A stretch of 64,000 nt of DNA from Knufia peltigerae. Its lineage: Eukaryota; Ascomycota; Eurotiomycetes; Chaetothyriales; Trichomeriaceae. Made by a program: the position numbers and the translations under genes. The DNA lies in NCBI GenBank assembly GCA_030247855.1, contig JAPDRN010000143.1, positions 19,770 to 83,769 on the forward strand. The letters run 5' to 3'. This document shows positions 33,444 to 46,107 of this stretch, in pieces (the stretch's first letter is position 1; the number at the start of each line of letters is the position of its first letter). Under the pieces are notes generated by a model. The model was not told where the DNA came from. It searched no databases and saw nothing but the letters and a program-made list of their open reading frames with translations.

Positions 33444-33985
33444 TGTTCGAAATGCGCAGATTACAGACAAAAGATGCGATAGAATGGTCGGTCGCTTTCC
33501 AGAGGCTGAGGGCGCGCGCTTTGCGAATCGGTCACAATGGAGGCTGACGGCCTCTCGTATCAAGGTCGAGACGCGCGGATGGAGGTGTAAACACAGGTAA
33601 GGCGTCGAAGAATAACGTCCAGGCTGCGGACGGCACCAAGTCTGGCGACGGCTTTAAAGGTATCGAGAAGTGGAAAATCGTAGATTAATTGACAATTGCA
33701 CGTCGAGCAACCAGGAGCTGCTGGAAATTATTCTTCCCTGCAATTCTCCGGCGCGCTTCATCCAGGCCAGACGCGGCTCACAGGAAAGGGGCTTACGGGG
33801 AAAGAGGAGAATTGACCAAAATGGCATTAGCTCGTGCTTATCTCCCACGCATTCTTATCGCCTTCGGTGTGATGATGTATTTTGTTTATTACCAAGTTAA
33901 CGGAGGCACAAATACAGGAGTTCTTCCACAATTCCATGATCGGCCTGCTTGTCAGAGTCTCCTCATGATAGAGCTCTCTTTCCAA
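33444..33985. other. ARF6 promoter and REX3 3' flank
   Basis: The region lies upstream of the ARF6 start and downstream of the REX3 stop, both on the minus strand. No separate gene is seen. Confidence 0.45.
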
Positions 33986-35932
33986 TTATATCCCGTTTTT
34001 GATCTGACCATCCACATCAGTCTCATCAGGTGCTGTGAGCATACCGTCGACAAAACTCCAGCCTTGTCGTCGCATGTTACCCCATTTCTCGGCCACTTTG
34101 TTCGTGACGAGGTCTCCTGTCGCAACAGCATCCTCTTTGGAATCGTGCCCCGCTTCACCCGCTGTCTGAATTGACCTCGAGAGATACTTTTGGCTCAATA
34201 TCCTAAGTCCATATCTGAAGGGCAAGCCACGAGGATGAGGGTACAATAGAACTGTATCTATAACCAAGGGGTGAATGACTCGGCAGACATTCAGATCATT
34301 CTCGATGGAGTGCCCTATCAAAGGCGTCTCCTGGCTCAGATGTTCGAACAACAGTTCTCTCGCTGCTGCCGGTGAATCCACTTTTCGTAGGACATGTGTT
34401 TTCCCCTCAGATGAGGCTATAACACCGTCCACTGACGCTGGGTGATACGATGGTGTAGCGGCGAAGTCATGAGGCGTAACCCCCGAGAATCTAGTGTTGA
34501 GGTCCAGTATTTCACCATATGGGCGCACGAGGATGTCGAGGAGAAGTTCATTTGTGGGCCAAGCAACAGCTGTTAGACGAATGACCTCCATCCCGAGAGT
34601 GGTATAGCCCATTTCGCAATCAAAGGATACCGGACGTCTCCTTTGAACATCAGATTTGGTGGGGGTATGTTCGAATTGCAAAATGCTGGCAAGTCTTTTC
34701 GGGTCCTTCACATTGAAGACGTGAGTAGGGGCTTCTGAGCAGCCTTCACTGCCTTGAGACTTATTGCAGCAAGGATAGGCCGCCTCCGACTGTCCAACTA
34801 CTCGGGTAGCCTTCGAACCTCCTGTACGGAACGGTTTGGCCCAGTGGTAGCGACATTTTCCATTGCTCGTGAGCCGGCCATGTTGATCTCGCCCAAGGAA
34901 AACTTGGAATCGGGTGCTGCACCTATCGCAGGTTTCAAATCCACCAGTCGCCGCCGTCCCTGCCTTTGCCTTGGCAATGTCTGTCTCGGTTGGTTTGCTT
35001 GTCACATATCCGAATTGTTCCAGCCCTTCGAGGGGTGTATGCAAATGCTTCAGAATGGCAATTTGTTCATCGATAGTCGCCAGGCCAGTTGAAATAGCAA
35101 TTGCTGGGCCATTTTGTTCTTTGACTTGAGATGGTTTTTGTGAGTCTGCTCCAGTCCACTGACCAACTATCTTGACCCATTCGTCGGTCGTCAATTTTTT
35201 GATACGGAGCACCTTTTGAGCCAAAGCATTCTTGTAAATGTTCTCTCCTAATTTGGTAGCTGCTTCTTCCTCGTCGAGGGCAAAGGTGATCAGTTCTTGG
35301 TCACTCAGGCCAAGCGACTCTCGACCATCTTTCAGAGCCGCAAGCTTGGAATTCTGTAGCTTCATCTGCTCATGTAGCTTTTGCAGCAACGCCAACCTCG
35401 TTTTCAACAAGGCCGGCGCAGCAGGGACCTGGCGAGGCATCAACGATTCAGTCTTGCTGGGACGTTGTTTTGCCACTTTCTGGACGGTGGCTTTGACATC
35501 CTTCGTTGGTGGGGGCGAGACAGTCCTCGTAACTGAAGCGGGCGTCTGCTTGATAGCAGAGGTGGGACGTGCTTGAAGGGAGTTGATCCGAGGTTTGATG
35601 CTATCTTTTGCATATGGGGCTTCATCTGGTACTGTTGAGTGTTTCCCATCACTGAGACTTCTGGGTCGATCAATCACATTTCTGGTGGCTGCCGCCTTCA
35701 CCGGCTGCTCGACATCTTGACGCGGTCCGGGAGAGTCCAGTCGACGTCTTTTGGCAGCGGGAGAATGTACTTCACCTGCACTGAAAGGATCATATTCTTG
35801 TGTCGATGTGATAGCATCACGGGCTTCCGACGCCGCTCTTGGGACGGCATGCAAGAAAATACAGCTGGGGAGGCTGCAATCATACCGCTGCGGACATTCA
35901 ACACTTTTGAAAAGTCCTAGAGCAGAAAACAT
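33986..35932 (-). CDS. REX3: RNA exonuclease, REX3-like (DEDDh family)
   Basis: Single exon, 648 aa. The N-terminus MFSALGLFKSVECPQRYDCSLPSCIFLH is the small Cys/His module seen in fungal Rex3 proteins. A disordered Ser/Pro/Lys-rich region and a helical middle follow, with CDRCSTRFQVF..GRLTSNGKCRYHW as a possible zinc-binding element before the nuclease. The C-terminal exonuclease has VSFDCEMGYTTLGMEVIRL (the Asp-x-Glu pair), LIGHSIENDL and HDSKEDAVAT, completing the DEDDh set. Rex3 trims the 3' ends of RNase MRP RNA, snoRNA and similar transcripts in the nucleus. The open frame continues upstream to 36115 with no ATG, so 35932 is the start. Nothing suggests a broken gene. Confidence 0.88.
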   Translation of the reverse strand: MFSALGLFKSVECPQRYDCSLPSCIFLHAVPRAASEARDAITSTQEYDPFSAGEVHSPAAKRRRLDSPGPRQDVEQPVKAAATRNVIDRPRSLSDGKHSTVPDEAPYAKDSIKPRINSLQARPTSAIKQTPASVTRTVSPPPTKDVKATVQKVAKQRPSKTESLMPRQVPAAPALLKTRLALLQKLHEQMKLQNSKLAALKDGRESLGLSDQELITFALDEEEAATKLGENIYKNALAQKVLRIKKLTTDEWVKIVGQWTGADSQKPSQVKEQNGPAIAISTGLATIDEQIAILKHLHTPLEGLEQFGYVTSKPTETDIAKAKAGTAATGGFETCDRCSTRFQVFLGRDQHGRLTSNGKCRYHWAKPFRTGGSKATRVVGQSEAAYPCCNKSQGSEGCSEAPTHVFNVKDPKRLASILQFEHTPTKSDVQRRRPVSFDCEMGYTTLGMEVIRLTAVAWPTNELLLDILVRPYGEILDLNTRFSGVTPHDFAATPSYHPASVDGVIASSEGKTHVLRKVDSPAAARELLFEHLSQETPLIGHSIENDLNVCRVIHPLVIDTVLLYPHPRGLPFRYGLRILSQKYLSRSIQTAGEAGHDSKEDAVATGDLVTNKVAEKWGNMRRQGWSFVDGMLTAPDETDVDGQIKNGI

Positions 35933-36976
35933 GGCATCTGGCGAGATCTTAACCTTCGTCGGAGCCTCAGCTATGATATTCCAGTCGCAGGGCCTCGATA
36001 TGGATGTCAGGGGCAAAGCTTCATTCACCCACGAACATATCCAGGCGAGTGCCACAGTCAGACTGCCGCAGAGTCGATCTAGGCCTCTCAGACGATCAAC
36101 GCACGTCGGCTCCAAGTCACGCCCGCACTAAGCCAGCAGATTCGACACCTTTCAACGCCTTATCGCGACAACACGAATGGACGAGATAGCGCCTCTTGGA
36201 ACGGAAGCTAGCAAGCTCAGCGCAAGAGTGGTTGGTTGTCGTCGATGATTGTCGAGGTAGGAGAAAAGATCCGGACGGCGTTCCAGGAGTTAAACAAGTG
36301 CAGCTGCAATCGAGTGAGTAGGTATATGAACCCGCAGCACCCAGCCTCGGTGTGATAAATATGAAGTTGTAATGACCTCAGCCTTTGCTGGGCTACTCTA
36401 CTGCCACTGCTTCATTCACCAATCCCAACAACCCGAAAAAACCATTCAAGTCGTGCTGAGGCTTCCCGTTCTTCGCAACTTCGCCGGATTAGATGACAGA
36501 TCCTTGACCTGTGGGCAACAACGTCGACGAAGTCAAGCACATAGGCCTGGGTATTGGCAGTTCTCTCAGTTCACCAAGAAAGGCTAAGTAGTGAGAGGGG
36601 AGTAGATTGCAGAGACGCAAGGCTGCTGTTTCTGGATCCCCTTCGAGGCGTTTTGGGTACTCCGTACAGAAGGACTTATTTGGTGGGTTGGGGCCTAAAA
36701 GTCGGATATTGCACGGAGCACAGCACTGGATTTTAGGCTCCGGCAGGCGTGGCCCAGGCACCTACAAAGCTCTGTAAGGTCCTATCGGCGTTAGCTTTCA
36801 TCCGTCCCGAAGGCCAACACGCTCAGCCACCAGTCGTCACCGAGGCCGTCATCGGCCCCTGCATGCGCCAAACAATTTACAATATCAACAAGGGTTTCAT
36901 CCACTGTTGGGAAATGCCCTCCCTTCCCTTTGACCTGCGCAGTATCGACAGACACACTCTTTTCTACACGTCGGAT
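35933..36976. promoter_or_regulatory. Divergent region between REX3 and lipase genes
   Basis: About 1 kb between divergent starts, with GTACTCCGTA at 36657-36666. A frame in phase with the lipase gene is open upstream of 36977 and includes further ATGs, so the lipase start could lie further upstream. No other gene is supported. Confidence 0.4.
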
Positions 36977-38538
36977 ATGGCGGTGGGCACTTTGAAGTCG
37001 GGGCAATCTACACCAAGGAAAGCTCAGCATCTCTGTGTTTTGGTACATGGGTGCGTTTTAACCATTGCTCTAACCCTCGCCTCGTACGACGTCATCACTA
37101 ATTATTCTAACGCAGGCTTTGGGGAAACGCGGTATGCGCCCGACATGCAGTTATAACCCGCGCGACCCAGCTAACCATTTGCGTAGACTCACCTCAACTA
37201 TCTCGCACAGGCTTTGCGCGAGAAGCACAATGATGACAAGCTCATAATTCTGGCCTGCCGATCTAATCCAGGCTCGCTCACCTACGATGGCGTCGAGGTC
37301 GGCGCCGAACGAGTTGCCAAAGAGATTGAGGACATGTTGGAAGAGTTAGAGAGAGATGGCTACAAAATCACCCGTTTCTCCATCGTCGGTTACTCACTGG
37401 GCGGTCTGGTCGCACGCTATGCCGTTGGGCTGCTGTATCACAAGGGCTATTTCGAGAAGATAACCCCCGTCAATTTCACTACTTTCGTCACTCCTCATCT
37501 GGGTGTCCGAACTCCTCTGAGAGGATATCAGAATCACCTTTGGAATGTGCTGGGGGCGAGGACGTTATCAAAAAGTGGTCGACAGCTGTTCATGATCGAT
37601 AAGTTTCGAGGTACAGAGAGACCGCTTTTGAGTGTTCTAGCCGACCCGGACAGTATATTCATTGCAGCCCTCCGCCAGTTCCAGCGACGGTCTTTGTACA
37701 CCAATATCGTCAACGACAGGTATGTGGGACACAATCGAAACACAACATTCTCTAATAATGAATCAGGTCCGCCGTATACTATACGACCGGCATATCGAAA
37801 ACCGATCCTTTTACTGACCTCCAGAAGCTTAATCTTCACTACCTGAAAGACTTTGAGCCTGTCATACTGAACCCCGATCGGCCTATTGAAGTTGCACCCG
37901 AGGACCAGTTACCTTCATTTTATCAACGCATCCGGATCAGCAGTCAAACCGTCCTCCGTCGGACACCGATTATTTTGGCATTGGTTGTGCTGATCCCAAT
38001 AGCCACCGTAGCCTTCCTTGCGAATTCTTGTGTCCAAACCTTTCGCAGCCGCCGCCGCATCCGATTGCACGAGACCGATGAGCAAGGAGTAGGATTTGGC
38101 ATGTACAATATTCCCTGGATGGTGCGGGAAATGCGTGTGGGTCTTGAAGATGCATTCGAAAATGTCAACGCTGCCCAACAGCAGGACTACCTTCCCCAAG
38201 GATCAGAGGAGATCGCTACAAAGCCTGCTTCACCGTCCATGTCCACATTGACAAACACATCTGCCGAATCGCTGCTGTCTGAAAAAGCGGATAAGGCTCT
38301 GCTCCAGAAGAAGTCCTCACCGACCGAGAGAGCCCCAGATTTCCCCACCTTGGCCTTGACTCCAGCTCAATTTGCTGCAATCAACGCTCTCGACGATGTA
38401 GGATTCCGAAAGTACCCCGTCCACATCCACAAGAGCAGTCATAGCCACGCAGCCATCATTGTGCGGACACCCAAACCTGCATTCGAAGAAGGTAAAGTGG
38501 TTGTCAAACATTGGTTGGAGAAGGAGTTCCAAATTTGA
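36977..38538 (+). CDS. DUF676 serine lipase (Rog1-like) with a membrane segment
   Basis: Exons 36977-37050, 37116-37131, 37187-37719 and 37767-38538 give 464 aa. The fold is alpha/beta hydrolase: LCVLVHGLWGNA (oxyanion block) is assembled from exon 1 and a 16-nt micro-exon. VGYSLGGLVARYAVGLLY carries the nucleophile Ser at about residue 100, and FTTFVTPHLGVR follows. A hydrophobic segment near the centre (TPIILALVVLIPIATVAFLA) probably anchors the protein in a membrane. The C-terminal tail is Ser/Lys-rich and ends EGKVVVKHWLEKEF. Yeast relatives such as Rog1 act on monoacylglycerols or lipid droplets; the substrate here is not shown. In-frame upstream ATGs exist, so the exact start is less certain than the rest. 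Confidence 0.85.
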
Positions 38539-40246
38539 AACCATCAGACACCTGTCCACAAGCGTTGTGTCTGTCACGGATCTGTGGGACATTCTGAATC
38601 ATGACTTGTCAAAATATCATTGACTGACTGGTCGAGGTGTTAATCGAAGATGGACAGCATCTCGATTACCTCACGGTAGAAGGGCCATCTTGGCCGTCCG
38701 GCGATTATGGTAAGCTACAGGGCCCTGCGCGACATAATGCATTCGTATTTGGCGATTGTCATATTTCTGCATCATTTACAAGTTCAGCATGCATGTTGTC
38801 ATTTTCAGCGATGGAGTTGGATAGGTGACTCAGGTAGATTCTGAATCTGCGATCATTTGCACTCACTGATACGTGTCGATAACAACATGTAGTAGGCATC
38901 GCTCCTCATTCGCCCGAACAAAGTGTTATCAGGTTCTCTGTAAGCCTAAACGGCGTCATTGTGCTTGACCAGGCAGCCAAGCGAAGTCCCTGGACGGGTA
39001 TGGCCGATGGTCCTTACGAGTTACTTTCTGCGAGGCTGCCCAATTCCATTGAAGCTTTTTGACCGCAAGAACGGAGAAGTCACATGTGAATTGTGCCCGG
39101 TAACACCTCCAACTTCGCGCTTACAGAGGGAGGTACCTTAGTCGACTGTAGTACGCGCACAGGAACGAGCCATTTGGAGATGTTGACTGGGGATCGACGC
39201 TCAGGAGGACGGATCAGACCAGAGCCTCAGCACGTACTGTACAAGTAGTCGTCGTAGTCGTCGTACTCGATTCCGTACTCGTCGCAGCACAGCGGCCGGT
39301 CAAGAAGAGGTTCTGACTAGGTATCCCGTGCATGCCGAGTTGCAGAAATTGATGGGGTGCAATGAGATCAGTGGCGTCCCGTGCGGCAAATGAAATTTTC
39401 ACCTTGGAGGTCCAAACGGGGCCCTTGGCGTTGGGTGAATTTGCAGCCTCGGTCAGGCAAAAAAAATAAGCACGGCCTGTGGTACGGATCGAGCGTTGCG
39501 GGCGACAGTGTCAATGCCTCAGTGCCACCACTTGTTGAGTGTCATCCCCAAGTCACTTTTCGTGTGGACGTCTGCGTCTGACGGTGAAAATTCATTCCCT
39601 TTCTCAGCCTTTTCTTTGGGTTCGCCAGAGATCGTCTCTTTTTCCGCTGGAGCCGCCACTGCAGAAGTTTACACAAGCTCGCAAACCACATGTCGACAAC
39701 GTCCTCGTTGTACTCCGTATCACTGACAAGTACTTCGACCCATCTCCACCAACCGTCCCAACGCGGCGTCTTTATTGCTCGCAATCTCATTGATAACTTT
39801 TCCAACCGCTGGAGTCCTTTTGACGGGCTTCGTCCCCCTCCGGCCGGCCTCATTCGTTGCTGCTGGGGTCTTTACCGTGTAGCGTCTCCGTAACGGCGAC
39901 GTCATTGTGCAGTGCTATCAATAGGCCTCCTGATGGCAGTAGGTTCCGAATCTTCAAACAACCGACTCGGACTCTCGTTTTCGTGATACCCACTGTTTTG
40001 GTTACACTTGTCTGATATCTTTCCACTTTTCTCGCACGTGTGTCCATTGTTGCCTCTTGTTGCTACCCACCAGGGGGGCACGGCCTTGGGGTTGAGTATA
40101 CGTATAATAAGCCTGGGTAACCCGCGTAGGCGCTACTTCTTCAAGGAGAAAAAGGCACCTCATGGTTCATTCGAATAGAGCACCGTCCTTGTTCTTTGCA
40201 GATAAACCGTTTATATCCTGAGTCCAAACGAAATATCACAACCGAC
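38539..40246. other. Intergenic region of about 1.7 kb
   Basis: No recognisable gene. It has a GTC/GTA-rich simple stretch near 39241-39290 and an exact GTACTCCGTA at 39710-39719. The leader of the HAD gene probably lies in the last 100-150 bases. Confidence 0.45.
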
Positions 40247-41688
40247 ATGTCTGCCAACGGCGTTCCTTCTGACATGGACAGAAACCTCCTGTCCCCAATC
40301 ACCTCCAAGAGAAGAGATACACGGAGACTATCAAACCAGAGTGCCACTCGATCTGATCTGTTCGGAGGTCCTGCTGTTGTCGGACCACCAGACAGCCTCG
40401 AGGGCGGCTACAGCAATGCCCACGAAACGGCAAAGGCCATGGAACTGGCCAAACACCATCTGGCCGAGGGATCTGACCTGCCCACCCCTGAAGACTCTCA
40501 GCCTGTCACTCCGGATTCGTCGGGATTGAAGACCACAGACAAATATGCCTATGCATTTGATATCGATGGCGTGCTCATCAAAGGCGGCCACGTCATTCCA
40601 GAAGCCATTGAAGCCATGAAGGTTCTGAACGGAGAAAATGAATACGGCATCAAAGTGTACGTCGGGATCACCCAGTCTAAACTCTGTCCAAACCCATGAG
40701 ATAACTAACACTTCCGATTAGGCCGTATATCTTTGTGACGAATGGTGGTGGAAAAACCGAGGAGGAGCGATGCATCCAACTCTCGAACCAGCTCAAGCTG
40801 GAAGTGTCTCCCGGGCAGTTCATTTGTGGCCACACGCCTATGAGAGAGATGGCGGAGAAATACCACACTGTCCTCGTAGTGGGTGGTGAAGGCGAGAAAT
40901 GCCGCACTGTCGCAGAAGGATATGGCTTCAAGGACGTCATTACCCCCGGTGACATCATCAAAGATAACAAAGATACCACACCTTTCCGACAATTGACTGC
41001 CGAGGAGATGAAGAATTCCATCAAAAGGAATTATGGTGAAGTCGAGATCGAGGCGGTATTCGTCTTCGCCGACAGCAGAGACTGGGCTGGGGACTCTCAG
41101 ATCATCCTGGACCTCTGCATGAGTAAGAATGGCCGGCTTGGTACCCGTTCAGAAACGTTCGACGAAGGGCCTCCAGTCTACTTTTCCCACAACGACGTGG
41201 TCTGGGCGACTTCGCACACGTACTCACGTATCGGCATGGGTGCTCTCCGCGCATCCCTCGAAGCCATGTTCAGGGCCATCACTGGCAAAGAGCTGAAGAC
41301 CATTGCCTTTGGCAAGCCGCAGCTGGGCACGTTCGACTTTGCAACCAGACTGCTGCAACAATGGCGGAAAGACACCCACGGCATCAACAAGCCTCCGGAG
41401 ACGGTCTACTTTGTTGGTGACACTCCCGAGTCGGACATCCGAGGTACCAACGAGTTCAACGAGCATGGCGATCCCAACGTCGAGTGGTATTCGATCTTGG
41501 TGAAAACTGGCGTTTTCAGGGAAGGCACCAAGCCCGCCTTCATCCCAAAGATGACTGTCGACAATGTCCTGGAAGCTGTCAAACATGGCATGCAGCGCGA
41601 ATTCGACAAGGCCTTGAAGAATATGACTATCGGCGGCGGAGCACCAGAACTGGCTGATGCCATCGCCGAGGATGACATTGACGTGTAA
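40247..41688 (+). CDS. HAD superfamily subclass IIA hydrolase (CECR5-like)
   Basis: Exons 40247-40656 and 40722-41688 give 458 aa. After a disordered N-terminus of about 95 residues, motif I is AFDIDGVL with catalytic Asp105/Asp107. Motif II is PYIFVTNGGGKTEEER (restored by splicing, with a clear CTAAC branch site), and motif IV is ETVYFVGDTPESDIRG. The large cap domain between motifs identifies subclass IIA, and the whole matches the CECR5/YKR070W-type family, often mitochondrial. These are thought to be small-molecule or lipid phosphatases, but the substrate is not established. The N-terminus is Ser-rich rather than a clear presequence, so the location is uncertain. Confidence 0.88.
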
Positions 41689-43494
41689 AGCATCTCTTTT
41701 TATTGTCCAGCCCCCTTTTTCTTCGACGACTTTTTTTCTTTCAAGGAACACAGTTTCAGCCCATGACTCGACCTGTGGACAGTTCATGTTTCATTTCTTA
41801 GACCGTGGTGTTCTCAAAGCCTGCAGGCCGGGTATCAAAGTCAGGCAAACGAATTTCACCACCTACGACTTTACGAAAGCATTTTGGGATGGAGTTGCCG
41901 GTGCGGAAATACAAGCCGCGCCACCATTATATCGAATCACAAAGGCGGCATTGGCATGGCGTAAGTGAAATTGGGAGACCTCGTGATGTATGACTTCAAC
42001 GCTACATAAGCCCGAAGGGCACGAGAGGGCGGACGAGGAGGCTTGTCATACATCGAGCACTCATTTGAATGCGGCTGAGACGGGGGCCGCACAGGAACGA
42101 TTTTACTTGAGATCGGATACAATACATGTAGTTACGGAAGTGAATACGAAATGACAATTACACTCATGAGGAAAGCTCATCTTATGGTTAGACCCCAAAT
42201 CCTGCCAAAATTTATTTCTGGTTCTTCCTTTGCGGTTGATGAGTTGTCGTGTCAACAGGCTGTTTCGTGTACCCATATTCGTATGAACCAAGAAAGTACG
42301 GAGTATGGGCATACGCAATAATCATCGCATACTGCATTGAATGGCATATCCATACAATGCTCCATACATGCATCACATCATCTGTACCCATTACCGGATT
42401 ACAGTAGAGGTCAGACATGGTAATCTTGGAAAGGCTCCCCAGGCTCAGCAAATGTCATCAGCCATTTTTCAAGTGGGACCCAAGCATCTGCATAAACAGA
42501 CCATTCGCACGTTGGTAGCCTTTTGGTGACGGTTTAAATATAGGAACTAGTCCCTTGGTCTGATCAAGGGACCAGAATTCTAAAGGCAGCAGAATTACTG
42601 CTGGTGACACGTATGAGACATGGTATGCAGTATCTGTTTGGTAGCTGCGGGTTATAGTTAGAGCGAGGAGCTGCCGGACAAGGCGTCTATCTGCTGGCTT
42701 GTTGAGCACACTTCGTCCACCAGACAACGAACGAGTGGTTGATTTAGGTAGAAACCAAGGTCTAGATATGCTTTTGGCGAGGGAGAGGGAGTGCTTGGTT
42801 GGGCGTTGCGAGAGGCGTAAGGGGCAGGCTGAGTCCAGGTTTGCCCTTGCTGACTTGATGCATGAGACGGAAAGGCTTAATGGCCTCACATCCATACACT
42901 CCAACCCTCCCTTACACACTGCAAAACCAATCCCCCTCCCCCCCCTGACCTCCGTCCAAACAACAACTCCTTCCTTGGAACTCTGTCGAATCCAGGTCAG
43001 GGCTTCGTTGATGTCCTTTCCAGCAAGTTTCTTCGCCCAAAGGACCACCTAGGAGAAGGTCAGAAGTCCGAATCCTGCGCCTACTGCCCTACCAACCTAC
43101 CTGGGAATCCTTGGTACTGATCGACATCGGACGCCCTGCTGCGCGCTACTCGGCCAGCCTCTTCCCTCTCTCTGCCCTCCAGCTGATCGATCCTCCTTTG
43201 CACATCAACTTTTCCACAGTCGTCGCTTTTTCGCCAACTCCTTCTTTTCGATCCTGCAATTCTCCCCATCTCATCGCATCTTGTGCGTTCGAGCGTGTGT
43301 GTGTGCTTCCTGATTCGTTCCCGGTGGTCTTTTCTCCGCGCGCGACCACGACATCATCGCCGTCACTTGCGCTTCATCCGTTCGTTCCAACAAGGGCTTG
43401 TTACAAGAGAAGGCATCACGCACAACAACCACAACGTCGCAGAGGACCTCCTCGTCCGACACCCGCTTAAGGGCGCATTGCCTCTGAAGCCGAC
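41689..43494. other. Intergenic region; long pyrimidine-rich leader of the RhoGAP gene
   Basis: No gene is supported. TACGGAGTA occurs at 42297-42305. From about 43100 to 43490 the plus strand is strongly C/T-rich, as is common just upstream of and within fungal 5' leaders. Confidence 0.45.
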
Positions 43495-46107
43495 ATGGCG
43501 ACAAATGGCGCAGGCTCAATAAGTCCTCCACAGTCCATCGACAGGTCAGCACAACGTGGTGCGCCTGCACCTCCTCCCCTAGCTACCGCATCTCCTCCTT
43601 CCAGACGAGAGTTGGCATCATGGTGGAAAAAGTTCCGAAAAACGACGGAAAAACCAGACGAGAAAGGTGAGGGAAAACAAAGCCAGCTATCTGACTGCAA
43701 GACAACTTGTGCGATCCTTGTGAGCCATATTTGCTAACTCTTTGTGTTAGTTGAAAGCGGTCCTGGCATCTTTGGCGTTCCGTTGGCCGACAGCATTAGA
43801 TATGCGAATGTTGCAATCTCGTTACAGAATGAGAATGGCGAAAGCTTCATCTACGGCTACGTACCCATTGTGGTAGCAAAATGTGGTGTGTTTCTGAAAG
43901 AGAAAGGTATGCTACGCAGGCTCCCAAACCATTCGTTTAACACCCGTACTGACGGTCCTCTAGCTACGGATGTCGAGGGTATCTTCAGACTGAGCGGTTC
44001 AGCGAAGCGAATCAAAGATCTCCAGACCGTGTTCAATTCTCCTGACAGATACGGAAAAGGACTGGACTGGACCGGTTACACTGTTCATGACGCGGCCAAT
44101 ATCCTCCGCCGCTATCTCAATCAGTTGCCTGAACCCATTGTTCCTCTAGACTTCTACGAGCGATTCCGAGAGCCCCTCCGAAAGACGCAGATCCAAGGGC
44201 CAGATGGCGAAATGCATCCCAGAGATCTTAGCGTCAGCGAGCACAGCGCAGCCGTCTCTTCCTACCAGAAGCTCATCACCGAATTGCCACCTCTGAATCG
44301 ACAACTCCTCCTCTACATCCTTGACTTGTTGGCAGTATTTGCCTCCAAATCAGATCTCAACCGCATGACTGCCGCCAATCTAGCGGCCATCTTCCAACCG
44401 GGCATCATCTCACATCCTTCGCACGATATGGCTCCTCAAGAATATAGGCTCAGTCAAGATGTTTTGATATTTCTGATCGAGAATCAAGACAACTTCCTCA
44501 TTGGAATGTCAGGAACGGCAGTTGATGAGAAGACCCAAAAAGATGTTGAAAGTGGCCCACCATCAGTACGCTCTCCCAAGCCGGTTGGTAGATCTACATC
44601 CAACGCCAGTGCAGGCGCAGACAGTCTGAGAAAGTTCGGCGTGCGCCGAAATGTATCAGTGTCCTCCCGTGGTTCAAGAGAACGGAGCAGCCCAGGCGTC
44701 TCGAGTCCAGGCACACCTTCCGGAGTAACCTCTTTTGGAGGAGGCTCGGGTATCTCTCGCAGCAATACTGTCCCCTCCAAAAGGTCCCCAGCTATCGCTT
44801 CTGGCAGATTTCAACGCATGAACGACGTTCCAGATTCGAGTGTTCCTGCAGTCAGCTCACCAATTGCAGGCCCAGGAACACCTCAAGCGAACTACGAGAC
44901 CGGCGGCGAGTCGAAGTCTTCAAGTTTGGTATCGAATCAACCCGATGAGACCAATGCTAAAGTTGCACCAGTAGCTACCGAAGATCCTACCACTCGACCA
45001 CCTGATTCGCAAATTCAGACAACTTCGATTCCCCTGGCCACTCCTAGCCAACTTCAGCCTCTGCCATCACCATTAGCGACTCAGCAAGTCCTCACCAACG
45101 CACCGCCGACTGCAAACAAGGATCGCAAAATGCCGAACATATTCTCCAAATCCCCCATCTTCGGCCCTTCAGATCCATCTGGTAGACAGCCTAGAAAGCT
45201 TCAAAAGAGACAGAAAATCCCTGGAGCCGTCAACGAAAGTGCACAGAGTTCGTCGAACTCCCTACAAGGAGATGATGCGGGGACGTTCCATACCCCCCTC
45301 GTCTCTCCCGATCTCAATAGTGTACGTCAAGCCGATCCACTGGCAGCACCGCAAGGTCCTGCTTTGACGAGCACAGCTGCAACCCCAGTCAACGAAACAC
45401 CAGGACAAACGCCGTTTGGCGCGAACGACGAACAGAACCAAGTTTCCGGATTAAGACCCCCTCCAAAATCACCACCTGGTTCCACTCGATCTCGCTCCTC
45501 CTTTACGGACCATTCAGAACCCGATGCAGGAGAAGACACGTCGACTCAGCCGGAGAAGGAGAAGCGTCGCAGCAAATGGAGATTCTCGTCGTCTGCCAAG
45601 AAGGGCGAAAACTCACCGTTGGCTCCTCCACCACCTGTTGGGCAAAACCAAGGTGCCCGAGGCAGCAATAGTTCCCTCGGCAGTGCAAGTCGACCACGAA
45701 AGAGCTTTACCGGAGACTCTCAACAGACGCAGTCGGCCTCCCAATATGGTGATGCACAGTATGGAAGCGGACAGCAGTCGTTGATGTATTCGAGTCAAGA
45801 GTCGAACGAAGGACACAACGCAGAAGGGGAGAAGAAAGGTTTATTCGGCAAGTGGAGAGCCAAGATCTCTCAGACAAGAGAAGAGAGACAAGCCGAGAAG
45901 GAAAGAGCCAAGAGTCCACCAAGGAACGAACATGGCGGCTCGAGAAGCAGCTTGAATGCATTCGCTCAGGAAAATTTGGCACAGAGAGGCCGATCGTTCG
46001 ATAGACCTCGTGAAGAAGCTTTGCCTGGTGTGGTTGAAAAGCCCGTTGCCGAGAGCCAAGCTCAAGACCCCAAGCCAGCGATAGTACCCGAGCAGGGAGG
46101 AAAATGA
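43495..46107 (+). CDS. RhoGAP domain protein, SAC7/BAG7-like
   Basis: Exons 43495-43666, 43751-43906 and 43964-46107 give 823 aa. The RhoGAP domain spans about residues 58-270: FGVPLADSIRYANVAI, then EGIFRLSGSAKRIKDLQ with the arginine finger Arg118, then LDWTGYTVHDAANILRRYLNQLPEPIVPLDFYERF, and NRMTAANLAAIFQPGIIS. A long disordered Ser/Pro-rich tail follows, with short basic clusters (KRRSKWRFSSSAKKG; KKGLFGKWRAKIS) that could bind membranes. Yeast Sac7 and Bag7 inactivate Rho1 in cell-wall signalling and actin control. Intron 2 is 57 nt and divisible by three, so retention would insert 19 residues without a stop; splicing joins FLKEK to ATDVEGIFRL, the family sequence. Confidence 0.92.

Noticed and set aside
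33270..33563. Upstream extension of ARF6 (about 40 residues before MGNQ)
   Set aside because: It would bury the myristoylated Gly2 and has no family support; the ATG at 33443 gives the normal ARF start.
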